This document shows positions 16,877 to 27,759 of a stretch of 64,000 bases of DNA, in pieces. A program made the position numbers and the translations under genes. Location: assembly GCA_903915625.1 (NCBI GenBank), contig CAIWTN010000077.1, positions 1 to 64,000 of the forward strand. The letters run 5' to 3'. Source of the DNA: an uncultured Pseudomonadota bacterium. Lineage in GTDB: Bacteria; Bdellovibrionota_B; Oligoflexia; Oligoflexales; CAIYRB01. The notes under the pieces are model-generated. The model ran no database searches and was not told where the DNA came from. It worked only from the letters and a program-made list of their open reading frames with translations. How positions within the stretch are numbered: the first letter of the stretch is position 1; every line of letters starts with the position of its first letter.

Positions 16877-18505
16877 ATGGACGAAAAGCAAAGACACACT
16901 ATCCGTGAGCGTTTGCAAACCGAAGTGTTTGATGTCGCAATCATCGGCGGTGGCATAAACGGTGCGGTGGCCGCGGCGGCATGCAGTGCTAGTGGACTTA
17001 ATGTCGCTCTTATCGAGCAAAAAGATTTTGCCTCGGGCACGTCCCAAGAATCATCGAACTTAGTTTGGGGTGGTATTAAATATCTGGAAAGCTACGAATT
17101 TGGTTTAGTTTGGGATCTATGTCGATCGCGTAATGAACTGATGCGACGTTACCCAAGTGAAGTGGAAGAGCTTCGCTTCTTCACCAATCTCGATCGCGGA
17201 TTTCGCAAGCCCCGAATTTTAGTTTTTCTCGGTAGTGTCCTCTATTGGCTCATGGGGCGCTTTCGTACCAGAGCTCCCAGGCTGCTGAATTTAGCCACTA
17301 TAAATCGTGATGAGCCGTTAGTTGTGACGGACAAAAGTCAGGGTGGACTGGAGTATTCGGACTGCTTCTTAAAAGACAACGATGCTCGTTTTGTCTTTCA
17401 CTTCGTGCGCCGTGCCGTTCGTGCTGGTGCCTCTGTGCTTAATTATGCGAAGGCAGCTGAGGCGACTCAGCAGGTGGATAAGCTGTGGCTGGTGAAGGTG
17501 CTAGATGAATGCTCCGGTGAAACTTTTACTTTGCGCGCCAAAGTTCTAGTTAATGCGGGTGGTCCTTACGTTGATGCGTTCAATCGCTCAAGCGAGATAA
17601 AAACCAAACATAAGCACATTTTCTCTAAAGGCGTGCACCTGATCGTTCCGCGTATAAACCAAAGCGAACGAGTGTTAACCTTCTTTGCCGACGATGGTCG
17701 TTTGTTCTTTGTGATCCCTATGGGTTCCTGTTCCTGTATCGGTACCACGGATACCAGAGTAACGGAGTTGCCCGCAGTTGTTTCCGATGCTGATCGGAAG
17801 TTTATTTTGGATAATATCAATAAGAGGCTGCGGCTTAAAAAGCTCCTTGAGACTGGTGATGTGATCGCGGAGCGCTGTGGCGTGCGGCCTCTAGTTATTA
17901 AAGGCAATGCGGGTGATTTTGACCAAGTTGAATGGATCAATCTGTCCCGTAAACACATCATCGAATGCGACGTAGCTAAATCACAAGTCAGTATATTTGG
18001 TGGCAAGTTAACGGACTGCTTGAATATCGGACGAGAGCTGCTCGATCATGTCCGGCGACTTGGTCTCATGCCTCGGAGGCAGCAGGCGTGGTATGGTGAG
18101 GGGCAAGCTGAGTTAAAAGAACAGCTGCAGTCACGTGTCGAGGCCGCTAGTCTTAGCAATGAAGCATGGCTGGGCGAAGGGCGGATGTCTGAACGTCTAT
18201 GGCGACTTTACGGTGAGGATTCTCTGGTCGTGATAGGTCTCATTGAGGCCCAGCCGGAGCTGCGTGATCCAGTCGTACTCGGCCATCCTGTGCTTTTGGC
18301 TGAGGCGGCGTTTATGGCTAACCATGAGATGGTGGTCAACCTTGAGGATTTTCTGCGCCGGCGAACCCGCCTAAGTTTGGTGGTGCCTCGTGAAGAACTA
18401 CTGCGCAGCCCCGGTCTTAGGATTGCATGCTCCCTGCTCTTTGGTCCTCAAGCAGATGCCATGTGGCAGCAGTATTTTAAGACCCTTGGACTTGCTGCGC
18501 AGTAG
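16877..18505 (+). CDS. glpD: FAD-dependent glycerol-3-phosphate dehydrogenase
   Basis: 542 residues, close to the usual length. The N-terminal Rossmann motif is VAIIGGGINGAVAAA, followed by the family segment DFASGTSQESSNLVWGGIKYLE, which binds FAD. VNAGGPYVD, IGTTDTR and GGKLTDCL are further GlpD signatures. The enzyme oxidises glycerol 3-phosphate to dihydroxyacetone phosphate at the inner membrane and passes electrons to quinone. AGGA lies about 16 bases before the ATG, which is far. A near-palindrome GCTTGCTCGAGTAAGC at 16836-16851 just before the gene could be an operator. Confidence 0.9.
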   Translation: MDEKQRHTIRERLQTEVFDVAIIGGGINGAVAAAACSASGLNVALIEQKDFASGTSQESSNLVWGGIKYLESYEFGLVWDLCRSRNELMRRYPSEVEELRFFTNLDRGFRKPRILVFLGSVLYWLMGRFRTRAPRLLNLATINRDEPLVVTDKSQGGLEYSDCFLKDNDARFVFHFVRRAVRAGASVLNYAKAAEATQQVDKLWLVKVLDECSGETFTLRAKVLVNAGGPYVDAFNRSSEIKTKHKHIFSKGVHLIVPRINQSERVLTFFADDGRLFFVIPMGSCSCIGTTDTRVTELPAVVSDADRKFILDNINKRLRLKKLLETGDVIAERCGVRPLVIKGNAGDFDQVEWINLSRKHIIECDVAKSQVSIFGGKLTDCLNIGRELLDHVRRLGLMPRRQQAWYGEGQAELKEQLQSRVEAASLSNEAWLGEGRMSERLWRLYGEDSLVVIGLIEAQPELRDPVVLGHPVLLAEAAFMANHEMVVNLEDFLRRRTRLSLVVPREELLRSPGLRIACSLLFGPQADAMWQQYFKTLGLAAQ

Positions 18506-18663
18506 CTATGCAAGCAATGAAGAATATTTGACAAATACACAACAAGAATTGATTTAACTAAAGTTTTTCGCTGGAAATACCGATACCCACATATCCGCAA
18601 TAGGCAAAGCGCTGTCACGACTTGGTCAGACAGCCGGCCGAGAGGGTAACTGGGGGGTAGCGA

Positions 18664-19542
18664 ATGGGCCAGCAGCCAAATAAGTTGCCAAATGGGATCG
18701 TGGTGCGCAAAATCGAAACCGATTTTAGCTCGACGCCTCGTCACTGGTTTGGAAACAATCCCTACTTAAGCCATTTTGTGAACTCACTTTCCTTAGTGTT
18801 TCCCGAGGGCGAAAGGATGTTTGTTAGATCAGTAAAGCATTTTCAAAAGCTAGTTAAAGACCCAGCGCTAAAGCGTGATATTGCCGCTTTTATCGGTCAG
18901 GAAATGATGCATGGCGATACACACGAGGCCTTCAACAACTGGGTGACAGAAGAAGCGATAGAAGTGCGGGACCTAATCACCAGAACCGATGAGCGCATTC
19001 GTAAGAGCGCTGATGTTCTCCTGGAAAAATCACCAAAGTCGGCTTTGGCATTTACAGTAGCGCTGGAGCATTTGACATCAATAATTGCCAATTCGTATTT
19101 ATCTCAGCGAAATTTTGTAGATAAAATGCACCCATCAGTTGCTCCGATACTGGTGTGGCATGCAATTGAGGAGATCGAACACAAGTCTGTTGCCTTTGAT
19201 GTTTATGTGGCGGCAGGAGGTGGCTACTTCCGTCGAGTGCTCTGGCTTGCGATAGCTGCGGTAGTCCTTCAATTTGCCGTTGCCCAGCTGATGATTTCAA
19301 TGCTGTGGCGAGATAAACAGTTGACAAGGTTCAAGGCCGGATTTGAATTTATAGCGATGATGTACGGGCGTCGGGGTCTGGTTACAAGCCTGTTACCAAG
19401 CTTCTTCCTCGCATTTTTGCCGTCTTTTCATCCAAGTCAAATAGACGAAAAAGCAATGCTAGTGAGCTGGACTACTGCCTTGGATAATATGATCAAGGTA
19501 AACGTTGTCGGAGCTAAGGTCGCAAAGCAGGCGGCGAGTTAA
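18664..19542 (+). CDS. Metal-dependent hydrolase-like protein (PF10118)
   Basis: 292 residues. GGGGGG lies 8 bases before the ATG. The sequence matches the PF10118/COG3687 family (predicted metal-dependent hydrolase) in its landmarks: HWFGNNP, LSLVFPEGERMFVRSVKHF, FIGQEMMHGDTHEAFN and WHAIEEIEHKSVAFDVY. The Glu and His pairs in the last two segments resemble a di-iron helical-bundle site like that of ferritin-type proteins. One or two hydrophobic segments lie near 195-250. The biochemical role of the family is not settled. The gene lies 158 bases after glpD on the same strand. Confidence 0.8.
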   Translation: MGQQPNKLPNGIVVRKIETDFSSTPRHWFGNNPYLSHFVNSLSLVFPEGERMFVRSVKHFQKLVKDPALKRDIAAFIGQEMMHGDTHEAFNNWVTEEAIEVRDLITRTDERIRKSADVLLEKSPKSALAFTVALEHLTSIIANSYLSQRNFVDKMHPSVAPILVWHAIEEIEHKSVAFDVYVAAGGGYFRRVLWLAIAAVVLQFAVAQLMISMLWRDKQLTRFKAGFEFIAMMYGRRGLVTSLLPSFFLAFLPSFHPSQIDEKAMLVSWTTALDNMIKVNVVGAKVAKQAAS

Positions 19543-19656
19543 CTTACTGCGCTCTAAATCCATTGTCAGGCTGGTGTGCAAGCAATAGATCTGAAATAAT
19601 CAGGTATTATATGTAATGCACGGATTAACCAGACAATGAGAATCGGAGTATCCCAC

Positions 19657-21018
19657 GTGAGGACTCTGGCGAAGTTTTGTTTCCTAGTGCTCTTAAGCGT
19701 CGTGTCGTGTGTTCATCCCAGTATCAAACGTGCGGATCGCACTGGCAATGTAGCCACGGTTACTGTCCCCAAACTTATTCCAGGCCCGAATCGCCCTGCT
19801 TGGACATCCATGAGCGTGACGTTTAGCGCTCAGCAGTCCAGACAAGTTGTCCTGAAAAAATCTCATGGTCTGGTGGACTTTCCGACGGATATTAACGGTG
19901 CCAATGGCCTAGAGTTACAGTCAATTCCTTACGGTGACTATTGGATCAATCTCGAGTTTTTCGACAAGGGTAATGCGGTTATTTATCGAAGCTGTGATAG
20001 CGACCGGCAGACGCTCCGAAAAATTAATACGTCTACGTACGTTCTTAGTGTTGCGATCTGTGACGCGAAAAATCAACCGGTCAGCGTCATCGGCGCTGAT
20101 GCCGTTCAGCAGCAAAAAGGTCGGGCAAAGGTAACATGGCTGACAGTTAGCGGAGTAAAGTTGCTAGAAGACGGGGGTGCTCCTGTCGTGTTGCGAGGTA
20201 TGAGCACGCACGGACTGCAATGGTTTGGTCAGTTTGCCAATCCCTCGGCAGTCAAGTGGATCCGTGATGATTGGCAAATGTCTTTGATCCGGGCAGCTAT
20301 GATGACAGCACCAAATGACAACGGCTACATCGCCAATAAGGGGCTTGCCGACACCGTCACGAAGCTAGTGGATTCCGCTATAGAACTCGGCATGTATGCC
20401 ATGATCGACTGGCACATTCTGAGCGACAACAATCCGAACACCTATAAGACGGAGGCCATAGCTTTTTTCACTGACATGGCTAAGCGCTACGGCAATACAC
20501 CGAATGTGATCTTTGAAATTTGTAACGAACCAAACGGTGACGTGACGTGGCAGAGGGATATAAAGCCTTATGCTCAAGAGTTGATCGCAGTCATTCGCCA
20601 GTACGCGCCCAAAAACATCATCATCGTCGGCACGCCCACCTGGAGCCAAGATGTCGACATCGTCGCAGAGTCTCCGCTCACAGGGACGAATATTATGTAC
20701 GCATTGCATTTTTACGCGGGGACCCATAAGCAAGATTTGCGCACCAAAGCGGACCAAGCTCTCGCAAAGGGCCTACCTTTATTTGTCACGGAGTGGGGAG
20801 TCAGCGATGCATCAGGTGGCGGCGGAGTATTCACCGAAGAGGCAAATCGCTGGCTAGATTTTTTAGCCAAGCGTCAGATTAGCTGGGTGAACTGGAACTT
20901 GTCTGACAAGAACGAATCGTCCTCGGCTTTAACTCCCGGCGCGAGGCCGACCGGCTCATGGACCGTGCAAGAACTCAGTGAATCTGGGCGATTTGTTCGG
21001 GACGCTGCGAACAAATAG
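19657..21018 (+). CDS. GH5 family glycoside hydrolase lipoprotein (endoglucanase-like)
   Basis: 453 residues from a GTG at 19657, chosen because CGGAG lies 8 bases upstream. An ATG at 19636 is in frame but has no ribosome site. The signal ends in LSVVSC, a lipobox. Residues about 25-150 form a beta-rich accessory domain ending in a Cys-containing strand. The TIM barrel follows: VLRGMSTHGLQW, DWHI, then the acid/base Glu in EICNEPNG and the nucleophile Glu in FVTEWGVSD, with WVNWNLSD near the end. This is the layout of GH5 endo-beta-glucanases. The enzyme is probably surface-bound and cuts beta-linked glucan. The accessory domain resembles that of the glycosidase at 36205-37791. Confidence 0.87.
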   Translation: MRTLAKFCFLVLLSVVSCVHPSIKRADRTGNVATVTVPKLIPGPNRPAWTSMSVTFSAQQSRQVVLKKSHGLVDFPTDINGANGLELQSIPYGDYWINLEFFDKGNAVIYRSCDSDRQTLRKINTSTYVLSVAICDAKNQPVSVIGADAVQQQKGRAKVTWLTVSGVKLLEDGGAPVVLRGMSTHGLQWFGQFANPSAVKWIRDDWQMSLIRAAMMTAPNDNGYIANKGLADTVTKLVDSAIELGMYAMIDWHILSDNNPNTYKTEAIAFFTDMAKRYGNTPNVIFEICNEPNGDVTWQRDIKPYAQELIAVIRQYAPKNIIIVGTPTWSQDVDIVAESPLTGTNIMYALHFYAGTHKQDLRTKADQALAKGLPLFVTEWGVSDASGGGGVFTEEANRWLDFLAKRQISWVNWNLSDKNESSSALTPGARPTGSWTVQELSESGRFVRDAANK

Positions 21019-21119
21019 GCACGTCTGACGGATTGTCAGCGCGCATGATCAAATTGTGATCGAAATAAGTACTGCCGTGATGGCGGGTAGTTAAGTAGTT
21101 AACGTGAGGGCCTGACCCC

Positions 21120-21923
21120 TTAAGTGCCGCTGCTGTTCTCGGATGCTGGAGCCTCGTTGTTATTATCTTTATTGCCGACACTGGCGCCAATTTTTGCGTT
21201 GTTAGCAGCGGATTTTCCGAAATTTCCTGGGTTGAGTGCCTCGGCCGTATCTCCGCATTCTGCGCCGTAGTGAACTCCTCCGGCAACTGTTGCGGTGGTG
21301 GTACTTGCGGCAAGTCCTCCGGCACCAAAGGCTGTCAACCACCATCCAATGGGGGCAAATGGCGTCAGCGATAGCGCAACGCCAAGCCCTAATGCTGTTC
21401 CGGAACCCGCCATACCCAAGGCTCCGCCTTTCGCGGCTCCCTTGGCAGCTTTGCAGTTAACTCCGAGCAAGCCTAGCTGATTTTCAGAGTGATTCCATTG
21501 CTTCACGCTTTGAGAAATAATTGATTTCAGCTCCGCGTTCGAAAGTTTACTTATATCAATTCGGGATGCAGCCAAGATTTTTCCAACATTGTTTTGCGCG
21601 CCACTTCCGGTGGTAAGTCCGAGTTGTACTTGTTTAGCGTAGTCCGCTGGAATTTTCACCCGTACGCCATCGATGACTAGGCTCTTGCCGCTGATCTGCC
21701 TCGCTGCTTTCAGTAGGTGGCTATTTATGTCGACGTCTAAGGCCTTATTAAATTTCTCAGTGAAATTTGGCAGGGTTTGGATTTTGGTCAGGCTGCCTGC
21801 TATGTCGTCACTCGATGCTTGAATGGCAGCGGCAGCGCTCTGGAGACTTTCCGAGCCGTTTACAGGTTTACAGCCACAAATGGCTAGTACTATTAGCAGA
21901 GAAGTTTGTGTACGTGGTGTCAT
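21120..21923 (-). CDS. Lipoprotein with C-terminal glycine/alanine-rich hydrophobic segment
   Basis: 267 residues. TTGGAG precedes the ATG at 21923. The lipobox is AICGC. The middle is soluble with predicted helices. Residues about 165-225 are rich in Gly and Ala and hydrophobic (GGALGMAGSGTALGLGVAL, then PFAPIGWWLTAFGAGGLAAS), which could be membrane-active or a glycine-zipper pair. A Cys lies just after (GAECGD). The tail is Asn/Glu-rich. I recognise no family. Glycine-zipper hairpins occur in outer-membrane lipoproteins and in membrane-inserting proteins, so an envelope role is possible. Confidence 0.58.
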   Translation of the reverse strand: MTPRTQTSLLIVLAICGCKPVNGSESLQSAAAAIQASSDDIAGSLTKIQTLPNFTEKFNKALDVDINSHLLKAARQISGKSLVIDGVRVKIPADYAKQVQLGLTTGSGAQNNVGKILAASRIDISKLSNAELKSIISQSVKQWNHSENQLGLLGVNCKAAKGAAKGGALGMAGSGTALGLGVALSLTPFAPIGWWLTAFGAGGLAASTTTATVAGGVHYGAECGDTAEALNPGNFGKSAANNAKIGASVGNKDNNNEAPASENSSGT

Positions 21924-22101
21924 TTGGTCTCCAAAACTTGCATCTCGTTGGCCTTGTGCCTACCTAGTTGCTCCGAATCTGACCAGTATTTGTCTTTAAC
22001 GGCCCTCTTATCGTCAGATCGTGGTCAAAGCTTTAGTTGAAATCTATATTAGATCAATAAACTTCAATATAATTAGGTTTTTATGGCTTTGATTTGTGGT
22101 G

Positions 22102-22929
22102 TTACAGCATCGCTGCATGTAGAAATGACTGCACAAAATAGTAGCTGTGATCGTAGCCCTCACACCACTTTATCTCGTGCTCTTGTCCGACATCTCGTGC
22201 TACGCGGCTAAACTCATCGGGTTGTAGTTGGGGGCCGAGAAATTCGTCGCTGGTTCCCTGGTAGATCAATATGGGGGCGGGGTGCCGGTGACCACTTTGC
22301 AGAAGTTTACAGGCATCGTAGGATTGCCATTTGGCCTCAATCTCACTGCTATCCCTCCTATCTGCCTCGCCTAAATAACCGCAGAAAGCTTTGACTCCCC
22401 AAGGTACAGAGCACGGATTAACTATGGGTGCGAATGCTACAATTCGGCTAAATAATTCCGGATGACGGAGTCCCATGACTAAAGCGCCGTGCCCGCCCAT
22501 TGAGTGGCCCATGATCATGAGTTCAGTGGCACCGAATTTATCTCTCGCAATTGGGCAGATTTCATTAATGACGTAGCTAAACATCCGGTAGTGGCGCGCA
22601 TAGTTACCGACTGTAGCGTCGACATAAAATCCGGCGCCTGAACCAAAATCGTAACTGTCATGTTCAGCCGGAAGGTTTAGTCCCCGCGGCGAGGTGTCAG
22701 GTGCGATGACCATAGTTTGCGTGTTGGCCAACAGGCTTTGCGCGCCAGCCTTTGCCATGAAGTTTTCTTCAGTACAGGTCAGGCCAGATAGCCACACAAT
22801 GCAGCGTTTAATCTTGCCGCCAGCAGGTTGAAATGTGGAGAACCGCATCGGTGTGCGTGTTTCCGTTGAGTCGTGCGTCCAAAAGGAGGTCATTCCGCCA
22901 AATGTTTTATGTGCCTTGACGAGTTGCAT
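22102..22929 (-). CDS. S-formylglutathione hydrolase
   Basis: 275 residues from the ATG at 22929, with GGAG just upstream. An ATG at 22941 is also in frame but lacks a site. This is the esterase D/FrmB family: WLSGLTCTEENF forms the oxyanion region, GHSMGGHGAL carries the nucleophile Ser, DEFLGPQ the Asp, and GYDHSYYF the His. It hydrolyses S-formylglutathione to formate and glutathione, the second step of glutathione-dependent formaldehyde detoxification. It is the last gene of a four-gene operon, 46 bases after the formaldehyde dehydrogenase gene. Confidence 0.93.
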   Translation of the reverse strand: MQLVKAHKTFGGMTSFWTHDSTETRTPMRFSTFQPAGGKIKRCIVWLSGLTCTEENFMAKAGAQSLLANTQTMVIAPDTSPRGLNLPAEHDSYDFGSGAGFYVDATVGNYARHYRMFSYVINEICPIARDKFGATELMIMGHSMGGHGALVMGLRHPELFSRIVAFAPIVNPCSVPWGVKAFCGYLGEADRRDSSEIEAKWQSYDACKLLQSGHRHPAPILIYQGTSDEFLGPQLQPDEFSRVARDVGQEHEIKWCEGYDHSYYFVQSFLHAAML

Positions 22930-22975
22930 GGGGCTCTCCATCTGGACCTTGTGGCCATTAACTTGTGACCTATAA

Positions 22976-24097
<1,122 letters not shown>

Positions 24098-24110
24098 TTA
24101 AGTTTTTGAC

Positions 24111-25457
24111 TTATTTCACCATAGCCACGGCCCCAGTGGTTCGCCTGCGCTCTAGCAAATCTATAGTTTGCGCGAGAGCATCGGCAAGGGCTTGTGCTTC
24201 ATCAACACGAACACTTCTGCCACCTTGGATCACCGGTCGTCCGTCCACCCAGACATCGCGAACATCACTGGCGCGAGCAGCGTAAACCAGATTCCAAATA
24301 AGAGGGTCGTGGTCCCCGTCGTCAATGAACGGCATTAGGTGCGGCTGCCATAGGTCGACCGTGATGATGTCGGCTCTTTTACCGACCTCTAAAGATCCAA
24401 TCAAGTGGTCCTGCTTAAGCAACTTAGCGCCGTCTATGGTGGCGAGTCTGAGTACCTCGGGCGCCGGCAGGGCGGCGGCATTGCCGAGGAGATTCTTCTG
24501 AGTCAGAGACGCGAACTTCATCAGCTCCCACATGCTCAATGAATTATTCGAAATGCTGCCGTCTGTTCCCAGTCCCATGGTGATGCCACTATTTTTGTAG
24601 CGGTAGTAAGGCGGGACTCCACCAGCCAGCTTGGCATTGCTAGTAGGACAGAGGGCTATTCCGGCTATACCGCCGTCGACTAAAAGGCGTTCCTCATGTT
24701 CATTTAGCCATACACAGTGTGCGAGAATCGTGCGTGGGCCTATCATGCCATAATCGTCTAACAGCTCGATAGGACGGCGGCCGAACTGTTTCTCGACTGC
24801 TTCGACCTCTGAGTTGAGTTCGCTAGTGTGAGTGTGTACCTGTACGTCATAATGCCGAGCCATAGCCTGTGCCCGGCGGTAGGCCTCAGGAGTGCAGTAA
24901 AATAGGTGTTCGAGTCCGACCAGCGCTTTTATTCGTCCGTGGTCGCTGTTGTGACAGGCCTTGATGAAGGCTTCATTGCTGTCCAGAGTTTCAAAAAAGG
25001 TCTTGTCGGACCGATCGGCGACGTAAGGCGCTATATGCGCTCTCAGTCCAAGCGCGGTAGCAGCCTCAGCGCAGCGTTGCGGGTGGCGGTACATGTCCAG
25101 CACCGTGGTGGTGCCGCCTTTGAGGGCCTCGAGATAGCTCAGCATTGCTGCCCAATAAGCATCTCGTTCGGTGAGCACTTGATGTTCGCGTTGGTAAACC
25201 GGCAGCCAATCAAGGAGGTTTAGGTTCTCGGAATAGCCCTTAAGCAGACTCGAGTGGCTATGAACATCGACGAATCCCGGTAGGACCGCTAAACGCCCGC
25301 CTCCATCGATAATCTTGGTGTCCGGCGACAATGTCACTTGATCGGCGGGGCCGACCGACTGAATTTCACCCTGGTCAAAAACGATACAACCGTCACGGAT
25401 CACTCGGTCGTTTTTATCGATGGTGACCAGGATGCAATGATTCAAGGCTATTTTCAT
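24111..25457 (-). CDS. Amidohydrolase, MtaD/SAH-deaminase-like (ATZ/TRZ family)
   Basis: 448 residues. The start ATG shares its A with the stop of the upstream DJ-1 gene (TAATG), so translation is probably coupled. Metal and catalytic motifs are in order: PGFVDVHSH (HxH), GLEHLF, VHTHTSE, LAHCVWL and LGTDGSISNN. These fit the ATZ/TRZ subgroup that includes S-adenosylhomocysteine and methylthioadenosine deaminases and guanine deaminases. The exact substrate cannot be read from sequence. Its position between a DJ-1 protein and formaldehyde dehydrogenase suggests a reaction linked to aldehyde-modified or formaldehyde-releasing compounds, but that is inference. Confidence 0.85.
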   Translation of the reverse strand: MKIALNHCILVTIDKNDRVIRDGCIVFDQGEIQSVGPADQVTLSPDTKIIDGGGRLAVLPGFVDVHSHSSLLKGYSENLNLLDWLPVYQREHQVLTERDAYWAAMLSYLEALKGGTTTVLDMYRHPQRCAEAATALGLRAHIAPYVADRSDKTFFETLDSNEAFIKACHNSDHGRIKALVGLEHLFYCTPEAYRRAQAMARHYDVQVHTHTSELNSEVEAVEKQFGRRPIELLDDYGMIGPRTILAHCVWLNEHEERLLVDGGIAGIALCPTSNAKLAGGVPPYYRYKNSGITMGLGTDGSISNNSLSMWELMKFASLTQKNLLGNAAALPAPEVLRLATIDGAKLLKQDHLIGSLEVGKRADIITVDLWQPHLMPFIDDGDHDPLIWNLVYAARASDVRDVWVDGRPVIQGGRSVRVDEAQALADALAQTIDLLERRRTTGAVAMVK

Positions 25458-26005
25458 TAGAACCTATACAGTAAACCCTGCGCTAATTCCTGGGCAAGTT
25501 CTTTGCTGCGCAGCAGTTCCACCAATTTTAAAGCAAAGGGTACTGAACTGCCAGGGCCATTACCTGTAATTGTCTTGCCATCGACGACGACGCCTTCATC
25601 GCTGACTTTCGCGCCTTTAAGCTTGCCCTCGAATCCTGGATAGCAGGTAACGTGCTTGCCATTCAGTACGCCGGCCTTGGCTAGAACTATAGGCGCAGCG
25701 CAAATGGCAGCGACATAGCCGCCGGCCTTATTGATCTTTTGCACTAAATCGATCACACGATGGTCTTCAAGGAGATTGGTGCTGCCCGGCATGCCACCGG
25801 GTAGACAGATCATGGCGCAGCTATCCGCATCGACTGCATCGATGGACACATCTGCTTGCACATTAATCTTGTGAGCTCCGCCCACTAACGGCTCTTTCAG
25901 ATAACAAGTGCGCACGTCAAGATCGGCGCGCCTTAACACATCGGTAATGGTGATCGCCTCGATCTCTTCAAACCCTTCAGCGAGCGGCATGATAATGGTC
26001 TTCAT
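25457..26005 (-). CDS. DJ-1/PfpI family protein
   Basis: 182 residues, the size of human DJ-1 and E. coli YajL. AAGGAGG lies upstream of the ATG at 26005. The active-site Glu is in LAEGFEEIE, and the nucleophile elbow is AAICAAPIVLA with the reactive Cys. LPGGMPGSTNL and GNGPGSSVPFALKLVELL are DJ-1 signatures. Members are described as glyoxalases, protein or nucleotide deglycases, or oxidative-stress chaperones; the exact function is debated. It heads an operon whose other products handle formaldehyde, so protection from reactive aldehydes is the most consistent role. Confidence 0.92.
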   Translation of the reverse strand: MKTIIMPLAEGFEEIEAITITDVLRRADLDVRTCYLKEPLVGGAHKINVQADVSIDAVDADSCAMICLPGGMPGSTNLLEDHRVIDLVQKINKAGGYVAAICAAPIVLAKAGVLNGKHVTCYPGFEGKLKGAKVSDEGVVVDGKTITGNGPGSSVPFALKLVELLRSKELAQELAQGLLYRF

Positions 26006-26089
26006 GAAACATCCTCCTTACTGCTTCCCTAATGGGAGGAGATGGGTCTCCTGCTGGAATTGCTAACACGAACCCAGAGGCGGTGGTAG

Positions 26090-26797
26090 CTATACTTTTT
26101 TCGTTAAGCGCAAGGCAGCGAATAATTGGAATTTCCCATTTTTTGAGCTGGTATATCTGCGGTCAGCGCTTTTATTGAAGAAGTTTTCGAAAAAAGGACG
26201 ACGCCGAAATATCCATTTGGCAATGTATAGATTGAGTACAAAAATTGAGTCCAGGAAACCACCCTTAACCGTCATATTCTCAACAGTCAACTGGGCCTCT
26301 TCGGCAAATTTTTCGATCATTCGCGGCTTATAGTGCCTGTGTCCAGTAAGCAGGTAAGCTGGATCTAGTAAATTCGTGATAAAACTGTGGTGAGGAGTAG
26401 ACAGATAAATACGCCCTTCAGGGCGGAGAACACGCTTCATTTCACGGAACATCTGGACTTCGGTCCGCTTTGGAATATGTTCTAAAACTTCCCAAGTTAC
26501 TACCGTATCAAAAGAGTTGTCAGGAAACGGAAGTGCGATCGCACTGCCGACGCTGAAATCAACTCTTGGATCTAAGATAAACTTACGAATGGTCTTGAGA
26601 TCCTCGTCTGTGTGATCCATAGCGATAATTTTTTTTATATCTTGTTTTATTGCGTGCCGTTCGAACCAGCCGAATCCGCATCCGATGTCGAGAACATCTT
26701 TTCCAGTAAGATCCTTTGGGTCAAGGAAATTATTGATGGCATATAATTGACCACCATGCAGGTCCGCAGCTGGAAATTCATTTATAATATTTATCAT
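26090..26797 (-). CDS. Class I SAM-dependent methyltransferase
   Basis: 235 residues from the ATG at 26797, which has GAGG upstream. A TTG-initiated extension to 26845 is possible. The SAM-binding motif I is VLDIGCGFGWFE, followed by AMDHTDED and GSAIALPFPDNSFDTVV, then WEVLEHIP. This is the UbiE/COQ5-like Methyltransf_11 arrangement. The C-terminal third carries a basic, partly hydrophobic tail (IAKWIFRRRPFFENFF) that could touch the membrane. The substrate is unknown. It is divergent from a second methyltransferase gene 174 bases away, and the two may be part of the same lipid or glycan modification set. Confidence 0.85.
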   Translation of the reverse strand: MINIINEFPAADLHGGQLYAINNFLDPKDLTGKDVLDIGCGFGWFERHAIKQDIKKIIAMDHTDEDLKTIRKFILDPRVDFSVGSAIALPFPDNSFDTVVTWEVLEHIPKRTEVQMFREMKRVLRPEGRIYLSTPHHSFITNLLDPAYLLTGHRHYKPRMIEKFAEEAQLTVENMTVKGGFLDSIFVLNLYIAKWIFRRRPFFENFFNKSADRRYTSSKNGKFQLFAALRLTKKV

Positions 26798-26971
26798 GTG
26801 ACTGGACCTCGGAAGTATTTCATCGCGCGATATTATGTGACTCAAGTTTTATATTTCTAAGCATTATATGGTAAGATCATGCTCAAGGACAATTGGCATT
26901 GAATTAAAAAAAGTCCTCAAGTTTAGGCCGTTTCAGTCATGTGATTAAACTTGTGGATATTGGAGCGCACG

Positions 26972-27664
26972 ATGTTGAAGCGCTATATGAGATATCTTTT
27001 TAGCTCAGCCTATCAGCTAAATCGGGATAATATACTTTCACTCTGTACAGAAAACTCCGAGGCTAAAATTCTCGATCTTGGCTGTGATGACGGGGAATGG
27101 ACTTGCCAGCTTGGTCGCAAAATTCGCAGCGGACATCTTTTCGGTGTCGAGATTGTCAAAGATCAAGCGCTAATTGCACGGAATAACGGAATCGATGTTG
27201 TAGAGCATGATTTAAATCAGGCACTGCCATTTCCTGACAATCATTTTGATGTGATTCATGCAAATCAAGTGATCGAGCATGTTGGGTCGGTTGATTTGTT
27301 TGCGTCCGAAATCTACCGGACTTTAAAGCCAGGTGGATATGCTGTGATCTCGACAGAGAACGCGAGCAGTTGGCATAATGTGTTTGCCATCATATTGGGT
27401 TGGCAAATGTTCTCGCTGACGAACTTGTCAGACAAGATGCTTGGCATCGGCAATCCCTTCGCCATTTTGCGTCATCAAAATCTGAAATGGGGATCTTGGA
27501 CTCACAAAACTATTTTTAGCTACTTGGGATTGATGGAGTTTTTAGGCTGCCATGGCTTTAAAAACCAAAAAATACTTGGATCTGGATACTTTCCTTTTGG
27601 TGCTAAGTTTGGACGGTTTGACGTGCGACATGCGCATTTCATCACAGCTTACGCCGTAAAGTGA
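26972..27664 (+). CDS. Class I SAM-dependent methyltransferase
   Basis: 230 residues from the ATG at 26972, with GGAG 6 bases upstream; a TTG at 26951 is in frame. Motif I is ILDLGCDDGEWT, then GVEIVKD and LPFPDNHFDVIHANQVIEHV, and LKPGGYAVISTEN. The C-terminal part (AIILGWQMFSLTNLS, then HKTIFSYLGLMEFLGCHGF) is seen in methyltransferases acting on polyprenyl- or sugar-linked substrates encoded in glycan clusters. The substrate is not known. It is divergent from the methyltransferase gene to its left and 95 bases before a retinol-saturase-like gene on the same strand. Confidence 0.83.
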   Translation: MLKRYMRYLFSSAYQLNRDNILSLCTENSEAKILDLGCDDGEWTCQLGRKIRSGHLFGVEIVKDQALIARNNGIDVVEHDLNQALPFPDNHFDVIHANQVIEHVGSVDLFASEIYRTLKPGGYAVISTENASSWHNVFAIILGWQMFSLTNLSDKMLGIGNPFAILRHQNLKWGSWTHKTIFSYLGLMEFLGCHGFKNQKILGSGYFPFGAKFGRFDVRHAHFITAYAVK

Positions 27665-27759
27665 AACTCATGATCGCTCCACTTTGATTCTAAGTGTGAC
27701 CTTAAGTATTTTTGGCGCGAAAAATGCACGGCAGTCTTTTTAGGAAGGCGAGGTGCGAG